Notes: generated by a model not told the origin, from the letters alone. A stretch of 64,000 nt of DNA from Pseudomonadota bacterium (GCA_023457895.1 JAEXAY010000031.1:1-64000); one strand, 5' to 3'. Counted from the first letter of the stretch, positions 1 through 9,251 are shown. Made by a program: numbers and translations.

Positions 1-108
1 TTCGGCAGGATCAAGGACTGGCGCCGCGTCGCTACCCGCTATGATCGATGCGCCCACACTTTCATGTCCGCCATCTCCATCGCCGCAATCTGCTGCTATT
101 GGTTGTGA
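1..108 (+). CDS. IS5-family transposase, C-terminal fragment (cut by window edge)
   Basis: The open frame at the left edge reads FGRIKDWRRVATRYDRCAHT and ends in a TGA at 106-108. This is the conserved tail of IS427-group transposases: the block with an Arg-rich FGRxKDWRR motif that follows the last catalytic Glu. The equivalent end of the copy at 13961 reads FGKLKDWRRIHTRYDRRAHT, so the two are related but not identical. Whether this copy is intact cannot be judged from here. Confidence 0.8.
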   Translation, partial: FGRIKDWRRVATRYDRCAHTFMSAISIAAICCYWL

Positions 109-125
109 TCAATGAGTCCTGAGCC
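1..125 (+). mobile_element. IS5-family (IS427-like) element, right end only
   Basis: The window opens inside an insertion sequence. Bases 1-108 encode the C-terminus of a DDE transposase, and bases 111-125 carry the terminal repeat AATGAGTCCTGAGCC, followed by TA at 126-127. The same terminal repeat, with one mismatch, bounds the complete element at 13951-14794, so both belong to the same group. The rest of this copy lies outside the window. From 126 to 346 there is AT-richer sequence in which I see no gene. Confidence 0.8.
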
Positions 126-346
126 TAATCATCTCTTAAAGTAGCATGATCAGATATCGTTCATGCATGATGTCGTCCATCAGCGACCAACGCTGGTCAA
201 TGCTGGAGCCCGCCATACACAACGCAAATTATTTATTCTCATCCGTCTGAAGTCCATAGATCACAATGACAAATTGGAGAAAAGGGCAAGTTCATTTGAG
301 TTGAATGGGTTTCTGGCAGGGCCGTTCACAGGTCTTCATATATCGG

Positions 347-1687
347 CTACCCGTCCAGCAAATGTTTGCGCGCGGCACGATGGAGCAGAAGCATCCTGGC
401 AATGGAGGCAATACCCGTCGCGATGGCGGCTCCGGTCGCGCCCCAAAGTTTCAACATGACGAGCAGGAGGACGATGAGGATAAGCAGCCGCACGATCTGA
501 ATGTAAAGCGCGGTATTGGCACGATAGCTCGACATCAAAGTCGGTTCATACATTGCGCCGGCAAGTTCTACCGACGCCGCGGCAGCCAGCAGAAGCAGCA
601 ATGGATAGGCTGACAGAAATTCCGGTCCCGACATGAGCAGGAGCACGGGCTTCCCGAGCAGCGCGACCAAGAGCACAACAATTCCTCCGGTAAACAGCAG
701 AATCCGGTTAGCCTTGCGAAACAGGTTCTGAAGGGCGGCGACACCCTCCTGCGCTCGTACAAGGTTGACCTCGGCAAATATCGTTCGTGACAGCAGACCG
801 GAAATCTTGGTCATGGCCGCGGCCAGCTGACTCGCCAGCCGGTAGAGCCCTGCGGTCGCGGGGTTCACGAAAAAGCCGATCATCATCATGGCAAGATTCT
901 GGGAAAGGCCGGCCACAGCCGAACTGGCATTGGTAATCATCAGGAACCGGCCGATCGCCTCATTTTCCTGCAGCGCGGCGCCCGGCTTTCTGACGTGCCG
1001 AAGGGAGAGGCGGCCCCTGAGTTGCCAGCCCGCCAGCGCCCAGTGGACAAGCGCACAGGCAATCTCCGCAGCCGCCCAGGCCCACAGGAAACCTTCAATG
1101 GACGGGCCAAGCCACATGACAGCCGCCGCGCCGCCCATGCGCATCAACGGGATGATGGCGTCGGCATAGGTGGAAAGGTCAAACCGGTCTTCCACACGCA
1201 AAATCCCGATCGGCGTGGACCGGACCGCCAACAGCATAACGATGCAAAACAACAGCGCGTTGCGGCTGAGTTCGGCATCCCATCCAAAAAAAGGCGCGAC
1301 CCAGTGGACACCAAGGCCGGCAACCACGCACCCCACCACTGCGCCCGCAATGTCGAACAGCGTGGCCAGTGCAATCAGGTGGCCGTACCGGCGTTCATGT
1401 CCACCCTCTTTTACATAGGCCGCGCCGTAGCGCACGACGACCTGCCATGTCTGGAAGGCGACCAGAGCGGAAATCATCTGCGCTGTACCGAGGATCAGGG
1501 AGAACTGCCCGAATGCCTCTGTTCCCAATGTGCGGGTCAGCAATCCGAGGTAGAAGAAGCTCAGGACGGCGCCAAAACCCTTGCCCGCCAGTAGCCACAT
1601 CGTGTTGGCGAAAATCCTCCGGAGACCGCTCTTCGAACTGACCGGCGTTGGCTGCGCTATCGCTTCGCTACTGTTGATCGGTTCCAT
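347..1687 (-). CDS. Polysaccharide/oligosaccharide flippase, MOP superfamily (Wzx-like)
   Basis: This 446-residue protein is hydrophobic along nearly its whole length, with about 12-14 predicted membrane segments. It has the N-terminal pattern of MOP-superfamily lipid-linked sugar flippases: a short charged start, then 'NTMWLLAGKGFGAVLSFFYL' and a loop with 'LTRTLGTEAFGQFSL'. Such proteins move lipid-linked oligosaccharides across the inner membrane. The longest frame starts at a TTG at 1696; the ATG at 1687 is the better start, although no strong ribosome-binding site is visible. It is divergent from the nucleotidyltransferase at 1794, with about 106 bp between them that must hold both promoters. 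The family assignment rests on overall pattern and hydrophobicity; the lipid-linked substrate is unknown. Confidence 0.8.
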   Translation of the reverse strand: MEPINSSEAIAQPTPVSSKSGLRRIFANTMWLLAGKGFGAVLSFFYLGLLTRTLGTEAFGQFSLILGTAQMISALVAFQTWQVVVRYGAAYVKEGGHERRYGHLIALATLFDIAGAVVGCVVAGLGVHWVAPFFGWDAELSRNALLFCIVMLLAVRSTPIGILRVEDRFDLSTYADAIIPLMRMGGAAAVMWLGPSIEGFLWAWAAAEIACALVHWALAGWQLRGRLSLRHVRKPGAALQENEAIGRFLMITNASSAVAGLSQNLAMMMIGFFVNPATAGLYRLASQLAAAMTKISGLLSRTIFAEVNLVRAQEGVAALQNLFRKANRILLFTGGIVVLLVALLGKPVLLLMSGPEFLSAYPLLLLLAAAASVELAGAMYEPTLMSSYRANTALYIQIVRLLILIVLLLVMLKLWGATGAAIATGIASIARMLLLHRAARKHLLDG

Positions 1688-1793
1688 GGGGTTCAAAAGA
1701 CTGGCTTCCTTGATAATATGTGCGATTACACGCTTGGAGCCAGGGGAGCCAACCGCTAGGGCGCGGGTGGGGAAATATCATCAGGAACCGTAT

Positions 1794-2540
1794 ATGATCA
1801 AGAATGCCATAATCCTGAGCGCAGGTCAGGGATCCCGCCTCCTGCCGCTTACGGCAGAAAGGCCCAAATGCCTGATCGATTTTTCCGGCCGCTCGCTCCT
1901 CGCCTGGCAGATTGACATTCTTTCACGAAGCGGCGTGACAGACTTTCATGTCGTCACTGGCTTTATGACCGAATTGGTGGAAACGGAACTGGAGCGCCTG
2001 AAACGCAGCGGCCGCTCGATTACCGTGCATTTCAATCCCTTCTACAAGGTCGCGGACAATCTTGGCAGTTGCTGGATTGCCCGCAGCGCCATGAAACAGG
2101 ACTTTCTTATCCTCAATGGCGACACGCTGATTTCTCAAGAAATTGCGAACCGGGTTCAACAGGGCAGCTCCTGGCCGATTGCGGTCACGGTCGATGTCAA
2201 ACCTGCTTATGACAGCGACGACATGAAGGTGACGCGTTCCGGAGATCAACTGCTTGCCATCGGTAAGACCCTGTCCGCGTCAGAAAGCAACGCCGAATCC
2301 ATCGGCTTTATCGCGCTGCGGGGCGAAGGCAGCGAGATGTTTCGCCGCGCGGTCGATCAATATCTGCGCACGCCTGCCGGGGTAGAACATTGGTATCTCA
2401 AGGTCGTTGATTCGCTCGCCGCATCAGGCAAGGTGGGAACCGTCAGCATCGAGGGGCTGGGCTGGGCGGAGGTTGATTTTCTGAACGATATCGAGGCAGC
2501 GACCAGACTTACCGAGCGATGGGCGGCCGCAGGCCTATAG
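1794..2540 (+). CDS. Nucleotidyltransferase, phosphocholine cytidylyltransferase-like (LicC type)
   Basis: This 248-residue NTP-transferase has the signature loop 'SAGQGSRLLPLTAERPKCL' (about residues 9-27), a metal-binding 'LNGDTLI' near residue 107 and a C-terminal 'WAEVDFLNDIEAATRL' like that of the sugar-1-phosphate/choline-phosphate nucleotidyltransferase family. The middle 'NPFYKVADNLGSCW' resembles LicC-type enzymes that make a CDP-alcohol from CTP and a phospho-alcohol. The open frame runs further upstream, but ATG 1794 has AGGA seven bases ahead and directly begins the Rossmann strand, so I chose it. The convergent HIT and CDP-alcohol phosphotransferase genes next door fit a role in supplying an activated phospho-alcohol. 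The exact substrate (choline, inositol, sugar phosphate) cannot be read. Confidence 0.8.
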   Translation: MIKNAIILSAGQGSRLLPLTAERPKCLIDFSGRSLLAWQIDILSRSGVTDFHVVTGFMTELVETELERLKRSGRSITVHFNPFYKVADNLGSCWIARSAMKQDFLILNGDTLISQEIANRVQQGSSWPIAVTVDVKPAYDSDDMKVTRSGDQLLAIGKTLSASESNAESIGFIALRGEGSEMFRRAVDQYLRTPAGVEHWYLKVVDSLAASGKVGTVSIEGLGWAEVDFLNDIEAATRLTERWAAAGL

Positions 2541-2960
2541 TCTGGCGGCAAGCACCTGTTTGATTCCTTCAACCTGTTCGGGATTCAAGGTAATCGCGCT
2601 CCCCAGTTGCGGCACGGCGGGCCAGCCTGCATCCGCAAAATCGGCGCCCTCGAACCGTCGCGTGCCTTCATAGCGCGGGATGATATGAAAATGAACGTGG
2701 GGATCGACCATCATCAGCATGAGATAATTCAGCTTGTCATAGTCAACCGCCGCCTTGAGGCCGGTTTCGATGACGCGGGTGATCGTTGCCAGTTCGGCAT
2801 GGGCCGCTGGATCAAGGTCACCAAATGCGGTGGCATTGCTTTTTGCCGCCAGCACGCAGGAACCAAGCGTCGGCTGGGCCGGCCGGAGCAACAATAGCCA
2901 GTAATCCCACTCCTTCAGCAACGTGGCCGGATAGCCGAATTTCTGGATAGTATCGTTCAT
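2535..2960 (-). CDS. HIT-family nucleotide hydrolase/transferase
   Basis: This 141-residue protein carries the histidine triad HVHFHII near residue 90, preceded by the 'YDKLNYLMLMMVDPHVHFHI' strand typical of HIT hydrolases that act on nucleoside phosphate diesters. The central His of the triad is the expected nucleophile. ATG 2960 overlaps the stop of the upstream CDP-alcohol phosphotransferase as ATGA, so the two are probably translationally coupled; a longer frame adds seven residues but loses this overlap. Its stop shares the hexamer CTATAG with the stop of the convergent nucleotidyltransferase. Coupling to a CDP-alcohol enzyme suggests a role in the same nucleotide-diester chemistry, but that is inference. 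Confidence 0.85.
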   Translation of the reverse strand: MNDTIQKFGYPATLLKEWDYWLLLLRPAQPTLGSCVLAAKSNATAFGDLDPAAHAELATITRVIETGLKAAVDYDKLNYLMLMMVDPHVHFHIIPRYEGTRRFEGADFADAGWPAVPQLGSAITLNPEQVEGIKQVLAARL

Positions 2961-4063
2961 GCAGACTGCTCCTCCATCCACGAAGTGACTTTTCCGCCCT
3001 GCCTGACCCGCGCTTCAGCCTGAAACAGCTGCGCTATATGGAACAGCAGGGACAACAGGGTCCAGATCGCAATCGCTATCACACCCCAATCGGGACGGCC
3101 CAGCAAGAGCGACACAAACAGGAGCACCATGTTGGGCTTGCGGCGGGCCGTGATCAAGCGGAATTGGCTGTCGATCGGCCGCCACGTGTGCACGTCAAGC
3201 TCGTGACGCCGGATGAACCAGCCTTCGACCAGCCGCTGCAGAATATAGCCGGCAAAAATTGTCCCGATGACCCACCAGTAGAGCCGGTCCGGCAGGCCCA
3301 GCCCCCAATGCACAAGTCCATGCGCCCAGGCGAGCCACCAGAAAGGCGGATGGACAAGATCTATACCATGATCGAATATATTGCCCCAGGCACTTGATGT
3401 GATCGTGCAGCGTGCCAGCTTCCCGTCGACCGTGTCCAGCACCATGAAAACAAAACCGGTCCCGACGCCCAGCCAATATTGCCCCTGCCAGAAAAAATAG
3501 AGCGCCAGCAGGCAGAAGATGGCGCCGATGCTCGTAACCATATTAGGGGCCATGCCTGAACGCGCCGCGATGCGCGTCAGCATCAGCGCAAGTTCAGGCC
3601 AGAGATATTTGGTCAGAAGATCGGTAACGCCCTTGTAGGCACCATAATAGCTTTTGCGCTCGATACTCGCGGCACTGGCTGCAGTCAGCGGTTCAAAAAA
3701 AGGATTCTCGAGCTTACGCAACTGCTTGTTGTAAAGCGCGGGCTTGTCCGCGATGTCAATGATGGACGCGCCCGGGACAAGGGCGCCATCGTCAAGCAGC
3801 CCTGCATGGCGGGACTCGACATTAGCCAGAATGGGACGCCCGCGATCGACAATGACGATGCCCGGTTGATCGAGGACATGGGTCAACCAGACCGGATCAA
3901 ATATATAGGCAAGGTCGGTCCAGATGACCCTGTCCCCTCCCGCCGGTTCAGTCGAAATGCCTGACTTGCGCGCGAGTCTGCCGACACGCTCCGCATTTTT
4001 CATGCCCCATATCAGCGTGTCATTGCTCCCATGAGCCGCGAGCGTGTAATTATTCCTGACCAT
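2957..4063 (-). CDS. CDP-alcohol phosphatidyltransferase with extra N-terminal domain
   Basis: This 368-residue membrane protein has a perfect CDP-alcohol phosphotransferase motif, D-x2-D-G-x2-A-R-x8-G-x3-D-x3-D, at residues 210-235 (D210, D213, G214, A217, R218, G227, D231, D235). It sits among about six membrane segments from residue 170 on. The first 130 residues are soluble and contain 'IWGMKNAERVGRLARKSGI', which recalls the degenerate nucleotidyltransferase half of bifunctional cytidylyltransferase/phosphotransferase enzymes (inference). It would transfer a phospho-alcohol from a CDP-alcohol to a second alcohol or lipid at the inner membrane. It is the first gene of a two-gene operon with the HIT protein, and the facing nucleotidyltransferase could make its CDP donor. 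Confidence 0.85.
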   Translation of the reverse strand: MVRNNYTLAAHGSNDTLIWGMKNAERVGRLARKSGISTEPAGGDRVIWTDLAYIFDPVWLTHVLDQPGIVIVDRGRPILANVESRHAGLLDDGALVPGASIIDIADKPALYNKQLRKLENPFFEPLTAASAASIERKSYYGAYKGVTDLLTKYLWPELALMLTRIAARSGMAPNMVTSIGAIFCLLALYFFWQGQYWLGVGTGFVFMVLDTVDGKLARCTITSSAWGNIFDHGIDLVHPPFWWLAWAHGLVHWGLGLPDRLYWWVIGTIFAGYILQRLVEGWFIRRHELDVHTWRPIDSQFRLITARRKPNMVLLFVSLLLGRPDWGVIAIAIWTLLSLLFHIAQLFQAEARVRQGGKVTSWMEEQSA

Positions 4064-4314
4064 CGACGACCGGGTTGGCCGAACCGCGTCTGCTTTGCAA
4101 GTCAGGCCGCCAGATCAACGCGTCTTCCGGAAGCTTTCCATCTCAGGATGGTCCGCAAAGCGCGCTTTTTCTCGTCACCGAAGCTCGCCTCGGGGCGCCT
4201 AGCAGAAGGAGGAGTTGGATGGTCCGGCTGTTTTGATCCATCTCCGCCAAACTGCGGCGAGACCGGAAACAGACTTCGGCCCCGCAGGAAAGCCTTGAGG
4301 ATGAGGAGTGGGCG

Positions 4315-6567
4315 ATGGCCGGAACAGCGAAGCACAGGGTGTTGAAAACTTCGGTTGCAACCACAGCAATCGCGGCGTTTCTGGGCGCTGGGGCGGCACA
4401 CGCCCAGGAGGCGCCCGCAACCGCGCCGGTTGCAGAAACCGCACCGGCCAGCGAGGGCGTCGAGGAAATCGTTGTTACCGCGCAGAAACGCGCCGAGAAT
4501 ATGCAGAAGGTGCCGATTGCCGTAACCTCGGTCAGCGGCGCCGCGCTGGAACGGGCGCAGGTGAAGGATATTCAGGGCCTCGCCAATTCGATCCCCAACG
4601 TCCAGATCAACTCCTTCTCCAATTCGCCCGATTCGGCCGTTTTCACCATCCGCGGCGTCGGTGTGAACGACGCCGACCCCTATGTCGGGACCACCGTGTC
4701 AGTCGTGGTTGATGGCGTCCCGGTCGGCGTCAACACTGGTGCGCTGCTGTCGCTGTTCGACATCGAGCGGGTGGAAATCCTGCGCGGGCCCCAAGGCACC
4801 TTGTTCGGCGCGAATACGACCGGCGGGGTGGTCAATGTGGTCACCAAGCAGCCCACCGGCGTGTTCGGTGGTGAGGCGCAGGTCGTTTACGGCAATTATA
4901 ACCGGCTTGATCTCAACGCCGCGATAAATTTCCCCATCGCCGATGGCCTCGCCGGCAAGGTCAGCGTGCTCCACACCGGGTCCGACGGTTTCTTCCGCAG
5001 CTATTCGGACGGTCACCGCATAGGCAAACGCGACATGACGTCGCTGCGCGCCTATCTGAAATATGATGCGGGCGATTATGACGCGACGCTCATCGGCGAA
5101 TATGCCCGCACCCGCAACGGGTCGCAGACCGGCGTGATGATCGCCAGTCCCGGCGAACTCTTCTATGATCCGGTGGAGACCGGGTCCGGGTTCAATTTCC
5201 GGCGCGGCCTCAGCAGCGACCAGCCCGATTATAACAACCGCGACAGCTACGCCGCAACGCTGACACAAAATCTCGAAACCGGGATCGGCAATCTGGTGTC
5301 GATTACCAGCTACCGCGAATATGACAGCGATCTATACAGCGACGACGACGCCCAGACACGCATCCTGCTGCAGACGCACCGCATTTCGAGCCAGCATCAG
5401 TTTTCGCAGGAACTGCGTCTCCACACGGACCTGTCCGATCGCGTCCGCATGATTTTGGGCGGTTTCTACTTCAATCAGAAATATGACCTGCAACAGGGCG
5501 GCAAGCTCGACGGTTTTCTCCTGGGCCTCGGACAACCCCAGAGCCAGCATCAGAAGAACTGGTCGATTTCCGGTTTCGCGCAATTATATGCCGACATCAC
5601 CGACACGCTGCGACTGCAAGGCGGCATCCGCGTCAGCCATGAAAGGACCAGCGCGGTTTCGACAACGGCCAACAGCTTCACCAGCGTTCCGGGCGGCCAT
5701 TCCAGCTTCAACGATCCGCTTATTCCGGGTTCGCTGATCGTCGCGACGGGTTCCAAATCATGGAATGATGTCGGCTACAAGGTCGGCCTCGACTGGCAGG
5801 CAACGCCGACGATCATGCTTTATGGCTATTATGCCCGCGGCTTCAAATCCGGCGGCTTCACCGGGCGCATCGCGGTGGCGCAGGACATCGGTCCGTTCAA
5901 CCCCGAACATCTCGACACGATTGAGGCCGGCGTCAAGGCGGACCTGCTCGACCGGCGCCTGCGGCTCAACCTTGCGGCCTTCCACAACAGCTACAAGGAT
6001 ATGCAGGTTACCCAGAACCTGACCTATCTCGATGGCAAGAATTCGGCTGCCATCCGCAATGCAGGCGGCGCCAAGACCAAGGGCTTCGAACTCGAAGCGA
6101 CCGCCGTTCCGGTCGACGGGATCACGCTCAATGGGGCGATCGCCTATCTCGACGCCTATTACACCAAATATGACACCTTCGTGCTCGACCCGAATGGCAA
6201 TACCGTCGCGGTCAGCTACGCCGGAAACCGGTTGATGAACGCGCCGGAATGGAACGCTTCGGCCGGGGTCACGGTGAAGCAGCCACTTGGCGGCGGCAAT
6301 GTGACAGCCACCGGACAATATACCTACACCAGTAGCAAATATACCTCGTTCACCGGTCTGCCCTCGGAACTCGTGGCCCCGGTCAACCTCGTCAACGCCA
6401 CGCTCTCATGGGCGCCCGAAGGCGAAGCCTGGTCGATCGGCCTGTGGGGCCGCAACCTCTTCAACGAGAAATATTACGGGCAGAAGGTGACGCTGGTCGG
6501 GATCGGCACGCTCGCGTCAATCGGCAACCCGCGCGAATATGGCGTCGATTTCAAGGTGCGCTGGTAG
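4315..6567 (+). CDS. TonB-dependent outer-membrane receptor
   Basis: This 750-residue protein has a signal peptide ending near AHA-QE (about residue 31), a TonB box 'EEIVVTAQKR' near residue 58, a plug domain with 'VEILRGPQGTLFGANTTGGV', a long beta-barrel rich in alternating aromatics, and a terminal strand ending in Trp ('EYGVDFKVRW'). It imports a scarce solute across the outer membrane using TonB energy. ATG 4315 follows GAGGAG with a six-base spacer. The NTF2-like gene starts 44 bp after its stop and is probably co-transcribed. The 251 bp upstream hold no recognisable Fur box, so a carbon-substrate role is more likely than siderophore uptake, but the ligand is unknown. Confidence 0.93.
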   Translation: MAGTAKHRVLKTSVATTAIAAFLGAGAAHAQEAPATAPVAETAPASEGVEEIVVTAQKRAENMQKVPIAVTSVSGAALERAQVKDIQGLANSIPNVQINSFSNSPDSAVFTIRGVGVNDADPYVGTTVSVVVDGVPVGVNTGALLSLFDIERVEILRGPQGTLFGANTTGGVVNVVTKQPTGVFGGEAQVVYGNYNRLDLNAAINFPIADGLAGKVSVLHTGSDGFFRSYSDGHRIGKRDMTSLRAYLKYDAGDYDATLIGEYARTRNGSQTGVMIASPGELFYDPVETGSGFNFRRGLSSDQPDYNNRDSYAATLTQNLETGIGNLVSITSYREYDSDLYSDDDAQTRILLQTHRISSQHQFSQELRLHTDLSDRVRMILGGFYFNQKYDLQQGGKLDGFLLGLGQPQSQHQKNWSISGFAQLYADITDTLRLQGGIRVSHERTSAVSTTANSFTSVPGGHSSFNDPLIPGSLIVATGSKSWNDVGYKVGLDWQATPTIMLYGYYARGFKSGGFTGRIAVAQDIGPFNPEHLDTIEAGVKADLLDRRLRLNLAAFHNSYKDMQVTQNLTYLDGKNSAAIRNAGGAKTKGFELEATAVPVDGITLNGAIAYLDAYYTKYDTFVLDPNGNTVAVSYAGNRLMNAPEWNASAGVTVKQPLGGGNVTATGQYTYTSSKYTSFTGLPSELVAPVNLVNATLSWAPEGEAWSIGLWGRNLFNEKYYGQKVTLVGIGTLASIGNPREYGVDFKVRW

Positions 6568-6611
6568 GCCCCGTGGGCCGAAGCGATGATCAACAGACAG
6601 GAGCAGGATAG

Positions 6612-7067
6612 ATGACTGATATCGAAATGCGTCTGCGCACGCTGGAGGATCGCGAAGCCTTGAAAGCGGTCCTGCTGCAATATTACTACGCGGTCGATTC
6701 GATGACGGATTACGACCGGCTGGTCGATTGCTTCACCGAAGACGCCACCTTCGATGTCGAGGATCTTGGCCTTGCCGTCTATCGCGGACATGATGCCATT
6801 CGCGCCTTCTTCGAGGGTGTGTTCAGCTCGACGCTGCACCACTGCCACCACATCTCCAATTTCGATATTACACGTCTTGAAGAAAATGAAGCCTCCGCAC
6901 GCGGCTATGTATTCGCCAAGGCGCAGGGGCGCGATGGCAGCAATATCGTTGTCCACTGCTCATACGCCATCGAATATGTCCGCACCTCAGCGGGCTGGAA
7001 GATCGCGGTGTTCGACGAGGATTTCCTCATACCAATGGCTGACGAGGTCCGGAAACTGCACAGCTGA
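6612..7067 (+). CDS. NTF2-like / SnoaL-fold protein
   Basis: This 151-residue protein has the SnoaL_4-type pattern: a helical start 'RLRTLEDREALKAVLLQYY', then 'YDRLVDCFTEDATFDV', the 'HHCHHISNFDI' strand and 'SAGWKIAVFDEDFL' at the end. Such cone-shaped folds act as small cyclases, isomerases, dehydratases or binding proteins in degradation pathways. It follows the TonB receptor by 44 bp with an AGGA-containing leader. The same receptor-plus-SnoaL order recurs at 46037-49090. I cannot name a substrate. It converges on the NnrS gene with a ten-base gap. Confidence 0.8.
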   Translation: MTDIEMRLRTLEDREALKAVLLQYYYAVDSMTDYDRLVDCFTEDATFDVEDLGLAVYRGHDAIRAFFEGVFSSTLHHCHHISNFDITRLEENEASARGYVFAKAQGRDGSNIVVHCSYAIEYVRTSAGWKIAVFDEDFLIPMADEVRKLHS

Positions 7068-7077
7068 CCGGCCACTC

Positions 7078-8277
7078 CTATCCCGCTTTTCCGTCGGCCC
7101 GGCGGGTAAGATAGATATACAGGTTGCGCGCGACCCAGGGAAGGAGCGTGAGCGCGAACAACGCAGACGAGATCAGCAGAAGCGATCCCGCTTCCTGCTG
7201 CGCACCGGCCCAAAGACGTACAAGCGCCGCGATCTGGATGCCCGCAAAGGCGATCCACGCAATCGCGTTCATGGCAAGCGGCCGTCCGGAATGGCCCTGA
7301 GTCACCCGGGTCACCATTGCAACAATCATTCCTCCGGCAAAACCGATCGTCAACGCATGGCTGGGCGCACGTCCGAGCGCATAGCCCGCCGCTGCCGCGG
7401 CTTCGAGTGCATAGCCAACAGGTGCCCAGGCAAAGCTCAGCATCAACACCCACAAGAGGCCGGGCGCCTTTGCACGCGGCCACCAGCGCACGGCTATCAA
7501 TGCAGCGAGCGCCGCAAGAATAAGAGCACAGGCCTGCATCGTCTCCGAACTTGCCGCCGCGAAACCGAACATGAAACCAAGGCTCGCCGTCCAATAAACA
7601 GCCAGCAACCAGAAGGGTCGCCAGCGCACATAATTTTCAACGACATTGCCCGCGAAGAACGGCACCATGCGATGGGCCACAGTAAAGAAGACTGGGAGCA
7701 CAAACAGCATCAGTCCGGCCTTGTTCGCCAGCAAGAGGCGATTGCCGTCCTGATCTTCAAAAAAGCCAGACGTCATCAGCAGGGTACCGAAACCGAACAG
7801 CATAGCGGCGGCAACCGACCAGCCGTGCCAGGTTGGCCCCTTGCCGTCCCGTCGCTCCCGGATCAGCAGCCATATCATGAAGCCCAACCCCCATAACCAC
7901 CCTACCCCGGCGGCACCCAGGGCGAGCGCAAACAGCATGGAGCTTCCCGTCGCGATCGCCAGCCAACTCAGCAGGCTCGCCGCGGCGAAACCCAGCATGA
8001 CGGGCAGATAGGCCGCCGGCGCAGTATCGGGATAGCCGATCCAGCGCGGAAACACGGTCAGCAGAAAGCCGAAAAAGAGCGGAGGAAGGACGAGATAGAT
8101 CATCAGAGGCGCATGAAGGAGGGACAGGGGCACGCTCTCCTCCGGCAGAGCCGGTCCCCCGGCATGGAGGTTCGCCTGAACCAGTGTCCACCAGGTCATG
8201 ACCAGCAGCAATTGCAGAACCCCGATGAGGAACAACCCGCGATGGGGCGCAGCGAACAGGGGAAGCCTTGGTGCCAT
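7078..8277 (-). CDS. nnrS: NnrS family heme-copper membrane protein
   Basis: This 399-residue protein has about 12 membrane helices and the diagnostic NnrS stretch 'MVTRVTQGHSGRPL' near residue 325, plus paired membrane histidines around 'FTVAHRMVPFFAGNVVENY'. NnrS proteins are heme- and copper-containing inner-membrane proteins that relieve nitric-oxide stress. No denitrification gene is adjacent. The divergent DUF2189 gene at 8462, also membrane-bound, shares the 184-bp promoter region. I looked there for an FNR-type box and found only a wrongly spaced TTG...CAA pair. Confidence 0.88.
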   Translation of the reverse strand: MAPRLPLFAAPHRGLFLIGVLQLLLVMTWWTLVQANLHAGGPALPEESVPLSLLHAPLMIYLVLPPLFFGFLLTVFPRWIGYPDTAPAAYLPVMLGFAAASLLSWLAIATGSSMLFALALGAAGVGWLWGLGFMIWLLIRERRDGKGPTWHGWSVAAAMLFGFGTLLMTSGFFEDQDGNRLLLANKAGLMLFVLPVFFTVAHRMVPFFAGNVVENYVRWRPFWLLAVYWTASLGFMFGFAAASSETMQACALILAALAALIAVRWWPRAKAPGLLWVLMLSFAWAPVGYALEAAAAAGYALGRAPSHALTIGFAGGMIVAMVTRVTQGHSGRPLAMNAIAWIAFAGIQIAALVRLWAGAQQEAGSLLLISSALFALTLLPWVARNLYIYLTRRADGKAG

Positions 8278-8461
8278 ACCCCAAGCCTACATCATTACAG
8301 CGCCGGACCGAAGCCCCCCATTACCGGCTGCCCTGCATGAGGAAACCATGCGCCGGACACATTGGGAAATTGCGCAAACCCGCGTGACATTCCAGTCCCA
8401 GACAGTAAACATATTGCACGCAAAGCGGGCGGAAAGCCTGCCGTGTGGGAGGGTGAATGGC

Positions 8462-9238
8462 ATGACTGGGCAGGCACAGATAGCGCCGGTGACGGTGGCG
8501 AAGGATTTGACGCTGGGCGATTTGCGCGCGGCGGTAGCGGCGGGCTGGCGCGATTTCATGGCGAAGCCGCTGTTCGGGCTGTTTTTTGCCGGCATCTATG
8601 TGGCGGCGGGGCTGTTCCTCTATTTCGCGCTGTTTTCGCGTGGCGAGATTGTCTGGCTGGTTCCGGCAGCGGCCGGTTTTCCGCTGCTTGCGCCGTTCGT
8701 CGCGGTCGGCCTTTATGAAGTGAGCCGCCGCCGCGAGGCCGGGTTGCCGATGAGCTGGGGCGATATCCTCGGCGCCATCGCGACGCGCGGCCACGGCCAG
8801 CTGGTGGTGATGGGCATGGTCGTGTTCATCATCTTCGGCTTCTGGCTGGGCCTTGCGCACGGGATTTTCTCGATCTTTCTCGCCGAATCCGGGATCGGCG
8901 CGCATTCGCTCAACACCTTCCTCACGCCAGCCGGGCTGATGATGCTCGTGGTCGGCGGCATTGTCGGCGCGCTGATGGCGCTCGCCTTTTTCTCCGCGAT
9001 GGTGGTGAGCCTGCCGATGCTGGTCGACCGCGACGTCGATTTCGTCACCGCGATCATCACCAGCCTCGCAACGGTGCGCTCCAATACGCGCGTCATGCTG
9101 ATCTGGGCGGTGATCGTCGCGATCGGGCTGTTTGCCGCGATGCTGCCCTTCTTCCTCGGCCTGCTGATCGTGATGCCGGTGCTCGCCCATGCGACATGGC
9201 ATCTTTACCGGCGCGCGGTGCAGCCGATCGCGCGCTGA
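8462..9238 (+). CDS. DUF2189 integral membrane protein
   Basis: This 258-residue protein has six predicted membrane helices and the DUF2189 pattern: 'DLRAAVAAGWRDFMAKPLFG' at the start, 'FPLLAPFVAVGLYEVSRRRE' in the middle and 'ATWHLYRRAV' at the end. The family is common near cytochrome-oxidase and NO-related genes in alphaproteobacteria, but its function is not established. ATG 8462 lies nine bases after GGAGGG; an in-frame GTG at 8453 is too close to it. The gene is divergent from nnrS and ends at a bidirectional terminator shared with lolA. Confidence 0.85.
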   Translation: MTGQAQIAPVTVAKDLTLGDLRAAVAAGWRDFMAKPLFGLFFAGIYVAAGLFLYFALFSRGEIVWLVPAAAGFPLLAPFVAVGLYEVSRRREAGLPMSWGDILGAIATRGHGQLVVMGMVVFIIFGFWLGLAHGIFSIFLAESGIGAHSLNTFLTPAGLMMLVVGGIVGALMALAFFSAMVVSLPMLVDRDVDFVTAIITSLATVRSNTRVMLIWAVIVAIGLFAAMLPFFLGLLIVMPVLAHATWHLYRRAVQPIAR

Positions 9239-9251
9239 GGAGGTAAAAAAG

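Noticed and set aside
8362..8377. FNR/FixK-type box between nnrS and the DUF2189 gene
   Set aside because: TTGGG...CGCAA has the wrong spacing and lacks the GAT/ATC inner bases of the TTGAT-N4-ATCAA consensus.
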